A stretch of DNA of 64,000 nt from positions 53,583 through 117,582 of the forward strand of contig NZ_JARRAB010000016.1 in NCBI RefSeq assembly GCF_030376615.1, in the 5' to 3' direction. The notes under the pieces are model-generated. The model saw only the letters and a list, made by a program, of their open reading frames with translations, searched no databases and had not been told where the DNA came from. Position 1 is the first letter of the stretch. Every line of letters starts with the position of its first letter. Made by a program: the position numbers and the translations under genes. This stretch comes from Pseudomonas sp. sp1636. GTDB lineage: Bacteria > Pseudomonadota > Gammaproteobacteria > Pseudomonadales > Pseudomonadaceae. Shown in pieces: positions 26,201-34,457 of the stretch.

Positions 26201-28078
26201 TCAGATGCGGAAGCTGTCGACCAACAGCTTGAGGCGCGAGGCCTGCTGCCCCAAGTCGCCGCAGGCGCGCAGGGTCGCCTGGAGGTTTTCCACACCTTCC
26301 TGATTGAGGGTGTTGATCTCGATGATGTCCATGTTCAGCGACTCGATTACCGAGGTCTGCTCTTCGGTGGCGGTAGCCACCGATTGGTTCATGCCGTCGA
26401 TCTCGCCGATGCGCAGGGTCACGCTGCCCAGGCGTTCGCCGGCCTGGTTGGCGATCTGCACGCTTTCTTCGCTGTAGCGCTGGCTTTCGGTCATGGTGGT
26501 GACCGACTCGCGCGAGCCGACCTGCAGCTCCTCGATCATTTTGTCGATTTCCTGCGCCGATTCCTGGGTGCGGTGGGCCAGGTTGCGCACCTCGTCCGCG
26601 ACCACGGCGAATCCGCGCCCGGCCTCGCCGGCACGGGCGGCCTCGATGGCCGCGTTGAGCGCCAGCAGGTTGGTCTGCTGGGAGATGCTCTTGATCACTT
26701 CGAGGATCTGGCCGATGTTCACCGTATTGCCGTTCAGCGTTTCGATATTGGCGCAGGAGGTGCTGATCTTGCTGGACAGTGCGTTCATCGACTGGATGGT
26801 TTTCTCCACCACCAGGCGGCCATCTTCGGCCTGCTGACGGGCGTCCGAGGCCTGGGTCGAGGCATCTGCGGCGTTGCGCGCGATTTCCTGGGCGGCGGCG
26901 CCCAGCTGGTTAATGGCGGCGGCCACGCTATTGGTGCGGCTGGCCTGTTCGTCGGAGTTGAGCATCGAGGCGTTGGACGCGTTGACCACCAGCTTGGCCA
27001 CTTCGTTGACTTGGCTGGTCGCCGAGGACACTTCGCGGATCGAGCCGTGAATCCGCTCGACGAATTGGTTGAAGGCTTTGGCCAGGGCGCCGAACTCGTC
27101 GTTGGAGCGGATCTCCAGGCGTTTGGTCAGGTCGCCATCGCCCTGGGCAATGTCCTGCATGGCTTTGCCCATTATCGTCAGGGGTTGCATCAGCAGGCGG
27201 ATCAGCATGCTCAGCAGGAGGATGATCAGCACCACCGCGATCAGCGTGGCGACTATGGCCGAGGCGCGGAAGTCGCTGAGCACCGCGTAAGCCTTGTCCT
27301 TGTCGATGGACAGGCCGACGTACCAGTTGACCGAGGGCAGGCCCTTGACCGGAGCGAAGGTGAGGATACGGGTTTGGCCGTTTGCGTTGGCCTCGCTGAG
27401 CTCAGCGCCAATGCGCGGGGTGTGCTCGGGGAAGACGTCGCGAAGGCTTTTCATCACCAGGCTCTTGTCCGGGTGCACCAGGATCTTGCCGTCGGCACTG
27501 ACCAGAAAGGCGTAGCCCAGGCCGTCGAAGTCCAGCGAGTTGATGATGTCGACCAGGGTCTTCAAGCTCAGATCGCCGCCGACTACGCCGGCAGGTTTGG
27601 CCGGGGTGGCGATGGTGATGATCAGCGCGCCGGTGGCGGCATCCACGTAGGGTTCGGTGAGGGTGGTGGCGCCGGCAGCCATGGCGTCCTTGTACCAGGG
27701 GCGGCTGCGCGGGTCGTAGTCGTCCGGCATTTTCTCGTTCGGGCGCATGGTAAAGGCGCCGTCCGCGCTGCCCAGGTAACTGAAGGCGAAGGTCGAGGTC
27801 AGGGCTTTCTGCTCCAGCAGGCTGCTGACCTGCTCGGGGCCGCTGTTTCGGGCGAGCGACTGGGCGGCGCTTTCCACTAGCAGGATGCGCCCCGACAGCC
27901 AGTTCTGGATGTTGCTGGCGGTGACGTTGCCCATTTCCTGCAGGTAGTTTTCCAGATCGGCGCGGATCGCATTGCGTTGCAGGTAGTCGTTGTACAGGGT
28001 GAACAATGAGAACGCGGCAATTACCACCAGCGAGGCGGCCAGGAGGATCTTGTGACTGAATTTCAAATTATTATTCAT
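26201..28078 (-). CDS. Methyl-accepting chemotaxis protein with dCache sensor (PctA/B/C-like)
   Basis: This 625-residue inner-membrane chemoreceptor has TM1 at residues ~10-30, a periplasmic dCache domain ~35-275, TM2 ~278-300, a HAMP domain ~300-352 and the cytoplasmic signalling helix with the conserved tip ([20 protein letters not shown]). The membrane-distal pocket shows RSRPWYKDA near 123, a Tyr-Asp in EPYVDAATG, and Asp in GGDLSL, the pattern of the amino-acid-binding dCache type. It should steer flagellar motility toward amino acids through CheA/CheW. No CheB/CheR pentapeptide is seen at the C-terminus. Single gene. Confidence 0.9.
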   Translation of the reverse strand: MNNNLKFSHKILLAASLVVIAAFSLFTLYNDYLQRNAIRADLENYLQEMGNVTASNIQNWLSGRILLVESAAQSLARNSGPEQVSSLLEQKALTSTFAFSYLGSADGAFTMRPNEKMPDDYDPRSRPWYKDAMAAGATTLTEPYVDAATGALIITIATPAKPAGVVGGDLSLKTLVDIINSLDFDGLGYAFLVSADGKILVHPDKSLVMKSLRDVFPEHTPRIGAELSEANANGQTRILTFAPVKGLPSVNWYVGLSIDKDKAYAVLSDFRASAIVATLIAVVLIILLLSMLIRLLMQPLTIMGKAMQDIAQGDGDLTKRLEIRSNDEFGALAKAFNQFVERIHGSIREVSSATSQVNEVAKLVVNASNASMLNSDEQASRTNSVAAAINQLGAAAQEIARNAADASTQASDARQQAEDGRLVVEKTIQSMNALSSKISTSCANIETLNGNTVNIGQILEVIKSISQQTNLLALNAAIEAARAGEAGRGFAVVADEVRNLAHRTQESAQEIDKMIEELQVGSRESVTTMTESQRYSEESVQIANQAGERLGSVTLRIGEIDGMNQSVATATEEQTSVIESLNMDIIEINTLNQEGVENLQATLRACGDLGQQASRLKLLVDSFRI

Positions 28079-28206
28079 GACTTCTTGCGTCCGGTATTGT
28101 CTGGAACCAGTCTTGGCTGGCGCATTGCACAGGCAGCGCCAACGGATCGGCGTCAGTAATTATGTCGGCATAGCGGCAGTAAAGCTTTAGTTCAGGAGAC
28201 ATATAA

Positions 28207-29679
28207 ATGCCTGTAGTAAACCCGTTGGTTCTCGGCGCCGATCGCGACGGTCAACCTGTCGCTCAGCTTATGCGTCTGGCTAATCGCCACGGTCTGGTGG
28301 CCGGGGCGACCGGCACGGGCAAGACGGTGACCCTGCAGCGCCTGGTGGAGGAGTTCAGCGACGCCGGGGTGGCGGTGTTCGCCGCGGATGTGAAGGGCGA
28401 CCTGTGCGGCCTCGGCGCCGCCGGAGCGCCGCAGGGCAAGGTGGCCGAGCGGATCGCCAGCATGCCCTGGCTCGAGCACCGACCGACGGCCTACCCGGTG
28501 ACCCTGTGGGACATCCATGGGCAGAGCGGTCACCCGCTGCGCACCACCTTGAGCGAGCTGGGGCCGCTGTTGCTCGGCGCGCTGCTGGAGTTGAGCGACA
28601 GCCAGCAGGCCGCCCTCTATGCGGCGTTCAAGGTGGCGGATCGCGAAGGCTTGCTATTGCTCGATCTGAAAGACCTGAAAGCACTGCTGGCGCACCTGAA
28701 GAGCAACCCGGATGTGCTCGGCGAGGACAGTGCGCTGTTCACCAATGCCTCTGCCCAGGCCCTCTTGCGCCGCCTGGCGAGCCTCGAGCAGCAGGGCGTC
28801 GAAGCCTTGTTCGGCGAGCCGGCGCTGCAACTGGAGGATATCCTGCAGCCGGATCGCGACGGCCGCGGGCGGATTCACCTGCTCGACGCCAGCCGGCTGG
28901 TGCATGAAGCGCCCAAGGTCTACGCGACCTTCCTGCTGTGGCTGCTGGCCGAGTTGTTCGAGCAGTTGCCGGAGCGCGGCGATGCCGACAAGCCGCTGCT
29001 GGCGCTGTTCTTCGATGAGGCGCACCTGCTGTTCGCCGACACACCGAAGGGCCTGCAGGAGCGCCTGGAGCAGGTGGTGCGCTTGATCCGCTCGAAAGGC
29101 GTCGGGGTGTACTTCGTCACCCAATCGCCCAGCGATTTGCCCGATGAGGTACTGGCCCAGCTTGGTCTGCGCATTCAGCATGGCTTGCGCGCCTTCACCG
29201 CCAAGGAGCAGAAATCCTTGCGCGCGGTGGCGGATGGTTTCCGCCCCAACCCCGCGATCAATGCCCTGCCCACCCTAACCGAACTGGGCATCGGCGAGGC
29301 CCTGGTCGGCACCCTGGAGGAGAAGGGCACGCCGGCCATGGTGCGGCGCGTGGCCATCGCGCCGCCACAGTCGCGCATCGGCCCGTTGAGCGAGAGCGAG
29401 CGGGCCGCGTTGATTGGTCAATCGCCGTTGGCCGGGCGCTACGACAAACCGATCGACCGCGAGTCGGCCTACGAACGGCTCACCGCCCGTGCCGCGCAAG
29501 CCAGTGTCGAGGCGGCGCAGGCGCAAGCCCAGACGAGTGCCGCCGGCGGCGTCGGCGAGATGCTCGGCGGTCTGGCCGGGCAGGTGATGAAGAGCGCCGT
29601 GCGCCAAGCCGCCAACCAGATCGGCCGGCAACTGGTGCGTGGTTTACTGGGCGCGTTGCTGGGCGGCAAGGGGCGATGA
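28207..29679 (+). CDS. HerA/YjgR-like ATPase (DUF853)
   Basis: This 490-residue P-loop ATPase of the HerA-FtsK superfamily has Walker A GATGTGKT at residues ~33-40, Walker B LLALFFDEAHLLF near 259 and the helicase-like motif VGVYFVTQSPSDLPDEVLAQLG near 299. The C-terminal ~70 residues are Ala/Gln-rich, then a glycine-rich helix. It corresponds to the E. coli YjgR type, which lacks a known biochemical role; DNA translocation is inferred from the fold. AGGAGA lies 11 bases before the ATG. It stands alone; no NurA-type nuclease gene is adjacent. Confidence 0.85.
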   Translation: MPVVNPLVLGADRDGQPVAQLMRLANRHGLVAGATGTGKTVTLQRLVEEFSDAGVAVFAADVKGDLCGLGAAGAPQGKVAERIASMPWLEHRPTAYPVTLWDIHGQSGHPLRTTLSELGPLLLGALLELSDSQQAALYAAFKVADREGLLLLDLKDLKALLAHLKSNPDVLGEDSALFTNASAQALLRRLASLEQQGVEALFGEPALQLEDILQPDRDGRGRIHLLDASRLVHEAPKVYATFLLWLLAELFEQLPERGDADKPLLALFFDEAHLLFADTPKGLQERLEQVVRLIRSKGVGVYFVTQSPSDLPDEVLAQLGLRIQHGLRAFTAKEQKSLRAVADGFRPNPAINALPTLTELGIGEALVGTLEEKGTPAMVRRVAIAPPQSRIGPLSESERAALIGQSPLAGRYDKPIDRESAYERLTARAAQASVEAAQAQAQTSAAGGVGEMLGGLAGQVMKSAVRQAANQIGRQLVRGLLGALLGGKGR

Positions 29680-29991
29680 GGCCTCGGTGAAAATGCGCGC
29701 CTTTGTCGACGTTCTCGGCGTTAGCTTCGAGCCGCCGCAACTGGCCAGGCGTTTTTCTGCCATCTGAAACGGGGCCTTTCTGCCGGCAGGCGCCAGGGGC
29801 TCGCTGAGTTGTCGCGCAAGCCTTGATTCGTATGGGCAACCAGAATTGATCGCTTACGTCGGCCGGTTGATCGAGCGCTTCCGCTCGGCCGTTGCCCTGG
29901 CCGAGCGGGCGGCCTACGCTGACAGATACGCCTGAACCGGCCGGTCAGCGAACGCCCCATCGGTTACACGAGCAGACAGGAGAACTGAAAA
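29680..29991 (+). other. 312-base gap with a possible gene remnant
   Basis: No full gene is supported. At 29846-29935 a plus-strand frame reads ELIAYVGRLIERFRSAVALA and ends in a stop, with normal codon use but no start or upstream continuation. It may be the C-terminal tail of a lost gene. The remaining bases show no repeats or hairpins of note. Confidence 0.35.
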
Positions 29992-30438
29992 ATGCATACC
30001 GCGAGCCATTTGCAAGATGAACAACGCAGCGTTCAAGCCCTGCTCGACGACTGGGTGCAGGCCGTACAGGCCAAGGATGTCGCGCGCATCGTCGGCCATT
30101 ATGCGGCGGATGTGGTCGCCTACGACGCCATCCTCCAACTGCAGTTCAAGGGCCGCGAGGCTTATGGCGCCCACTGGCAAGCCTGCATGGAGATGTGCGC
30201 GGGGCCGGGCGTCTTCGAAATCCATGAGCCGACGTTGCGGGTTGGCGGCGACCTGGCCCTGGGCTATTACCTGTGCCACTGCGGCGGCAGCGACGACAAG
30301 GGCCAGGAGCAGTCCTCCTGGATGCGCGTGAGCCAGGGCTATCAGAAGCGCAACGGTCGCTGGTTGATCATCCACGAACACTTCTCCGCGCCCTTCGATA
30401 TGGAAAGCGGCAAGGCGCTGTTCGATCTCAAACCCTGA
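29992..30438 (+). CDS. SnoaL/NTF2-like protein (ketosteroid isomerase fold)
   Basis: This 148-residue soluble protein has the NTF2-fold pattern: an N-terminal helix (VQALLDDWVQAVQAKDVARIVGHY), then DVVAYD, a central FKGREAYGAHW segment, and C-terminal strands ending in the family-typical GRWLIIHEHFSAPFD. Members of this SnoaL-like/DUF4440 group range from isomerases to small-molecule binding proteins, so no reaction can be assigned. AGGAGA lies 9 bases upstream of ATG 29992. Single gene. Confidence 0.8.
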   Translation: MHTASHLQDEQRSVQALLDDWVQAVQAKDVARIVGHYAADVVAYDAILQLQFKGREAYGAHWQACMEMCAGPGVFEIHEPTLRVGGDLALGYYLCHCGGSDDKGQEQSSWMRVSQGYQKRNGRWLIIHEHFSAPFDMESGKALFDLKP

Positions 30439-30553
30439 TCGCTGTGAGGCGGTGGTAGGCCGCTTTGCTGCGTAGCCGGCATGAACCGGCAGGGTTGCGT
30501 TCCGGCCCAAGCGGGTGTGCGCCCGAGCGCAGGTTGTTGGGGGATAAACGAGC

Positions 30554-31111
30554 TCAGGGCAATGTCGTCAACGCCGTGCAACTGACCGCATAGTCCTGTT
30601 TGCAGGCGCTTTGGAACAGCGCGCGGGCCTGGTCGGGATCGCGCGGCACGCCTTGCGCGCCCCTGAGGTAGAGATTGCCGAGGATGTGCTGGGCCATCGG
30701 GTTGCCGCCGGCGGCCGACTGGTTGAGGTACTTGAGCATCTCCTTGTGCTTGGCGAACGCCGGATTGTCGCGGCCGCTATACAGGTAGGCCAGGCTGACT
30801 GCGGCCATGGCGTGGCCCTTGTCGGCGGCCTGCTTCCACCAGTATTCGGCTTGCTTGAGATCTTTCTCCGGCTTGCCGACGAAGTAGAAACTGCCCAGTT
30901 GAAACTGGCTGTCGAGATCGCCGCGGTTGGCTTGGCTGCGCAGCTTCGCCAGGGTGGCCGCCGTCTCCTCAATCGGGTGCTCGCCGGCCGCCGGCGGTTG
31001 CGCCTGCGGTGTGCGGCCCGTGCTCGGTTGTTGGCCGGCGCAACCGCCCAGCAGGAGTAGGGTACATGCCAGAACGAGTCGCTTGCTGCTGAGCCATTGC
31101 TGAAGCGTCAT
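30554..31111 (-). CDS. Sel1-repeat lipoprotein
   Basis: This 185-residue protein has a lipoprotein signal peptide ending in LLLGGC (Cys ~24), followed by a Pro/Gln-rich linker (residues ~26-44). Three Sel1-like repeats follow, visible as FQLGSFYFVGKPEKDLKQAE, AAVSLAYLYSGR and AQHILGNLYLRGAQGVPRD. Sel1 proteins act as adaptors in complexes. ATG 31111 is preferred over ATG 31117 because AAGGA is better spaced for it. It is divergent from the carboxypeptidase gene; the 285 bases between them hold both promoters. Confidence 0.85.
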   Translation of the reverse strand: MTLQQWLSSKRLVLACTLLLLGGCAGQQPSTGRTPQAQPPAAGEHPIEETAATLAKLRSQANRGDLDSQFQLGSFYFVGKPEKDLKQAEYWWKQAADKGHAMAAVSLAYLYSGRDNPAFAKHKEMLKYLNQSAAGGNPMAQHILGNLYLRGAQGVPRDPDQARALFQSACKQDYAVSCTALTTLP

Positions 31112-31396
31112 GCTCATTCCTTTTGTGCGTGAGCGGGGTGCGGGTTTTTGATGGCTGTCGGCGTTGTGTGGGGTGCCCATCTGCGCCACCGAGTAACAGA
31201 AGACCTTATGGCCGCGCGCAAGTTGCACCGCCGGGCTGCGCCGCTGACCTTGCCGCGCTACAGTCTCGCGCCATCCGCCACGCTCGCCGAGCGGCGAATA
31301 CCTGTCAGTTTGTCGCCTCTGGCGTTTCCCGCGCGGGGCAGACCTGCGATTCTTACGGGCACAGGTGCGGCGCACCATCAGGCCTTCGAGGTATCC

Positions 31397-32527
31397 ATGA
31401 AGATCAGCTCCAATTTCGACAGCGGCAATATCGAGGTGCTCGACGCCAGCAATCCGCAGCAGGTGCTGCTGGCCATGCGCCCGGATCTTAATAGCCATCA
31501 CTTCCAGTGGTTCCACTTCAAGGTCGAGGGCTTGACCCCAGGCCAGCGCTACGGCTTCAGCCTGACCAATGCCGGCCAGTCCGCCTACCGCCACGCCTGG
31601 GCCGGCTACAACGCCGTTGCCTCCTACGACCATAGCAACTGGTTTCGCGTGCCCAGTCGTTTTGAGGAGGGCGCGCTCAACTTCGCCATCGAACCGAGCG
31701 CAGCCCAGGTCTGGTTCGCCTATTTCCAACCCTACAGCCGCGCACGCCATGACTGGTTGATCGAGCAGGCGCTGAACAAGGCCGGCGCCGAATTGTTCGC
31801 CACGGGTAAAAGCCTCGAGGGCCGGGCTATCCAGTTACTGCGCGTCAGCCGTAACCCGCAGGCCCGGCGCAAGATCTGGCTCATCGCCCAGCAGCATCCC
31901 GGCGAACACATGGCCGAATGGTTCATGGAAGGCGTGATCGAACGCCTGCAAAAAACTGACGACGCCGAGCTGGATGCCCTGCTGCAACAGGCCGATCTGT
32001 ACCTGGTGCCGAACATGAATCCGGATGGTGCCTTCCGTGGTCACCTGCGCACCAACGCCGCCGGCCAGGATCTCAACCGCGCCTGGCAATCGGCCAGCCA
32101 GGCGCAAAGCCCCGAGGTGTTGTTCGTTCAGCAGCAGATGCGTGCCGTCGGCGTCGACCTGTTCCTCGACATCCATGGCGACGAGGAGATCCCCCACGTG
32201 TTTACCGCCGGCTGCGAAGGCAACCCCGGTTACAGCGCGCGCCAGGAAAAACTGGAGGAGGAATTCCGCAGCCGTCTGCTGGCGCTCGGTGCCGAGTTCC
32301 AGACCGCGTTCGGCTACCCGCGCGACGAACCCGGTCAAGCCAACACCACCCTGGCCTGCAACGCGGTCGGCATGGAGTTCGACTGCCTGTCCTTCACCAT
32401 CGAAATGCCCTTCAAGGATCATGACGACAGTGCCAACCCGATCACCGGTTGGGACGGCAAGCGCTCGATGCAACTGGGCAAGGATGTCCTCAGCGTGGCG
32501 GCGGCGATGGTGGGCGGCTTGCGTTAG
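31397..32527 (+). CDS. M14-family zinc carboxypeptidase (cytosolic type)
   Basis: This 376-residue protein has an N-terminal beta-sandwich of the bacterial cytosolic carboxypeptidase type (residues ~1-125) and an M14 catalytic domain. Zinc ligands are in QQHPGEHMAEW (His ~167, Glu ~170) and DIHGDEE (His ~259); the catalytic Glu is in FTIEMPF (~335). There is no signal peptide. Relatives include deglutamylase-like enzymes; the substrate is unknown. ATG 31397 has GAGG upstream. The stop codon is formed with the first base of miniature element copy 3: the gene ends TTG CGT TAG, and the same TTGCGTTA recurs beyond the element, followed by A, implying an ancestral TAA stop. Confidence 0.9.
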   Translation: MKISSNFDSGNIEVLDASNPQQVLLAMRPDLNSHHFQWFHFKVEGLTPGQRYGFSLTNAGQSAYRHAWAGYNAVASYDHSNWFRVPSRFEEGALNFAIEPSAAQVWFAYFQPYSRARHDWLIEQALNKAGAELFATGKSLEGRAIQLLRVSRNPQARRKIWLIAQQHPGEHMAEWFMEGVIERLQKTDDAELDALLQQADLYLVPNMNPDGAFRGHLRTNAAGQDLNRAWQSASQAQSPEVLFVQQQMRAVGVDLFLDIHGDEEIPHVFTAGCEGNPGYSARQEKLEEEFRSRLLALGAEFQTAFGYPRDEPGQANTTLACNAVGMEFDCLSFTIEMPFKDHDDSANPITGWDGKRSMQLGKDVLSVAAAMVGGLR

Positions 32528-32765
32528 GCTATGTCCCAATTATGTGTTGCCTGCGCGATCTCTTGTCGGAGGGCCGCGCCTGTTCCTGACAGGCTAGCGG
32601 CATTTCCCACATCCATGTGGGTCACGCGCCCCGCGGCGAATGCAGCCCGCAGGGCTGCCTGCCCCATCGTTTCGCGGTACAGCCAAAGCTCGCCCCGAGG
32701 TCGGGCCTCCTACGGATCGCAGGCAGTTCGCGCCTGGTGATACAACACTTAACGGGTACAGAGCC
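32527..32765 (-). mobile_element. Miniature inverted-repeat element, family A, copy 3 (239 bp, reversed)
   Basis: The left end is GGCTATGTCCCAATTATG and the right end, read inward, is GGCTCTGTACCCGTTAAG; both reach GTGTTG, giving a 23-bp inverted repeat with 18 matches. Exact 8-bp direct repeats TTGCGTTA flank it (32519-32526 and 32766-32773). This is the fullest copy, with both internal modules (CACATCCATGTG and AGCCAAAGCTC on this strand). It entered the stop codon of the carboxypeptidase gene and lies 17 bases past the end of the hemerythrin-like gene. No coding capacity. Confidence 0.85.
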
Positions 32766-32782
32766 TTGCGTTAACCGGCCGG

Positions 32783-33253
32783 TTAAGGCGCCTCCTTCTG
32801 CCACTGCTGCTTGATTTCCTGCCAGTGCCGATCGGTTAGCCATTCATCCGCCATCGGGAAGAAGATATGTTCTTCACTGTCCATATGGTCGTGGTATTTG
32901 TGCAGGTAATCCTCGACGAACGGGGCTATTTCTATTGGCGTATGACTGGAACCCTCAAGCGCCTTGAGTTGGCCGGCAATGCGAGCGAAACCCTGATGGT
33001 CGCGTTCTATCTCGAGCACGCGGTGATGCACCGGGGCGCGGGTGTTCAATAGCTGGCGGCGAATAAGTTCTTCATTTTGATGGTGGCGCGCTTCGGCTGC
33101 GCCATGCAGCGACGCCAGTAGCTTGAACAGTTCTTGCCGGTCAGCCGCGTCGCCGGTTGCACTTTTGCACTTGTCGAGCAGGTTGTTGATCTGAACGATA
33201 GTGGCGGAAATAGCATGGTGATAGGCGTGAAGTTCAGTTAACAAGGGATGCAT
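32783..33253 (-). CDS. Hemerythrin-like (HHE domain) protein
   Basis: This 156-residue four-helix protein carries histidine-rich helices: HAYHHA near residue 10, EARHHQNEEL near 55, VHHRVLEIERDHQGF near 76, and DYLHKYHDHMDSEEHIFFP near 116, which supply the His/Glu/Asp ligands of a di-iron centre. Such single-domain proteins bind oxygen or sense iron, nitric oxide or redox state; which applies is unknown. ATG 33253 has GAGG 8 bases upstream. It is convergent with the carboxypeptidase gene, separated only by element copy 3. Confidence 0.85.
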   Translation of the reverse strand: MHPLLTELHAYHHAISATIVQINNLLDKCKSATGDAADRQELFKLLASLHGAAEARHHQNEELIRRQLLNTRAPVHHRVLEIERDHQGFARIAGQLKALEGSSHTPIEIAPFVEDYLHKYHDHMDSEEHIFFPMADEWLTDRHWQEIKQQWQKEAP

Positions 33254-33424
33254 GTTCAAACCTCATCGGTCAACGTCCAAGTACCCTTGTGTAAAGCTTA
33301 GGGCATGATGAAACAGGCCTGCCGGAATCTGATGAAATACGTCCCTACGGCTTCATGGGCCTGTTAGCCGAGCGCAGTGGTTGTTCAGCAGTCGGTTAAC
33401 CGATCCTTCTTCCGCTTGTTTGCC

Positions 33425-34003
33425 CTACTCAATGGTCAGGGATTCGATCCAGCGCACTCCTGGCGCAATGTCGTCGCGCAGTGTCGGTTGATACGGGGGC
33501 TGCTCGGGGTCGTCTGGCGGCGCACTGATATAGTCGAGGTCGATTGCTTGCGCTGTTCCGCGCAGACCTTGTTCGCTGCGCTCCAACTGGAAGTACAAGC
33601 CATTCCATAGTTTGGCGCCAAAGTCCGTCGGCAGTTGGTATAAGAACAGCAGGTTGTGCTCCAACCAAGCCATGTCTTTGCTGGTAACGATCCCCGGTTG
33701 CGCGTGCGGGTATGGCACATGGCAGACGACCTCGTCCTGGCTATCGAGGCATTTGAATTCCTTCATGGACAGGAAGTGGTCGGTGAAGCGCGCAGGCTCC
33801 ATCGTGACCGCGAAAGCAATGGAGCCATCAGCCCGCGGCTCAAAGCGCACGCTGCCAAGTGTGATCCGTTGTTGGTCGCGGGTGATCGCGGTGATGGTTT
33901 TTACACCTTGTAGATCCCACGCCAAGACGTTGGCCACTGGGGCCGCAAACAGGCACGCGAGCAAGAGCGAACCCAGTGTCAGCCATGATCGTCTCTGTGC
34001 CAT
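33425..34003 (-). CDS. Secreted hypothetical protein
   Basis: A 192-residue protein with a clear signal peptide (MAQRRSWLTLGSLLLACLFA, cleavage near residue 28 in NVLA-WDLQ). The mature part is beta-strand-like (GVKTITAITRDQQRITLG, then GSIAFAVTMEPA) with a CLDSQDEVVC segment that could form a disulfide. I do not recognise the family. AGAGGAG lies 8 bases before ATG 34003, which is preferred to an ATG further upstream lacking a signal sequence at the right place. No operon partner. Confidence 0.7.
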   Translation of the reverse strand: MAQRRSWLTLGSLLLACLFAAPVANVLAWDLQGVKTITAITRDQQRITLGSVRFEPRADGSIAFAVTMEPARFTDHFLSMKEFKCLDSQDEVVCHVPYPHAQPGIVTSKDMAWLEHNLLFLYQLPTDFGAKLWNGLYFQLERSEQGLRGTAQAIDLDYISAPPDDPEQPPYQPTLRDDIAPGVRWIESLTIE

Positions 34004-34457
34004 GAGGACTCCTCTGGCTCCCTTGCGACGGCAATACGGCATCGGCACTGCCTCGGGCAGGATGAAGCGGGTGTTCAGAAGCATCAGCCTAATTAAGGCT
34101 ATCGTCCGTAGCCGGTTGGTTGAAGCGCTGGCGAGCGCATATCAGTGACGGGACAGCCTGTTCAAAGAGCATAGCGCTCGCGCAGTCGTAGGGCCTTGCC
34201 CCTGTGATAAACGGTATCGACGGTGTCGCTGGTGTTGGCGGCAACGCAGCCGTGGCGAGACTGACGCTGGGCTCCTGTTGCGCGCCCTTCAGGGCGACGG
34301 GCCGTTCTGAGCCGACTGCCGCCGATCATGAGGGTAACTCCCGCCCCCAGCCGCACCGCCACATTCGTCGAGAACCCCAGCCCTATGCTCGGTTCGCGCA
34401 ATCGCGGCCCATGCCACGTAGAATCGCAGATTGAAACAAGGGCTTGAGGTTGCCGCG
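34004..34457. other. 454-base gap, nothing identified
   Basis: The space between the secreted protein and polB shows no frame with convincing codon bias, start and ribosome site. A minus-strand frame from 34401 to 34162 is open but has no recognisable product. The promoters of the two divergent genes must lie here; I could not pick out convincing hexamers. Confidence 0.35.

Noticed and set aside
26186..27880. 564-codon plus-strand open frame opposite the chemoreceptor gene
   Set aside because: The minus-strand product is a textbook chemoreceptor with all domains; the opposite frame has no known domain and is open because of GC-rich third positions.
34085..34430. Hypothetical gene on the minus strand
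   Set aside because: No ribosome site, poor codon bias and no recognisable product.
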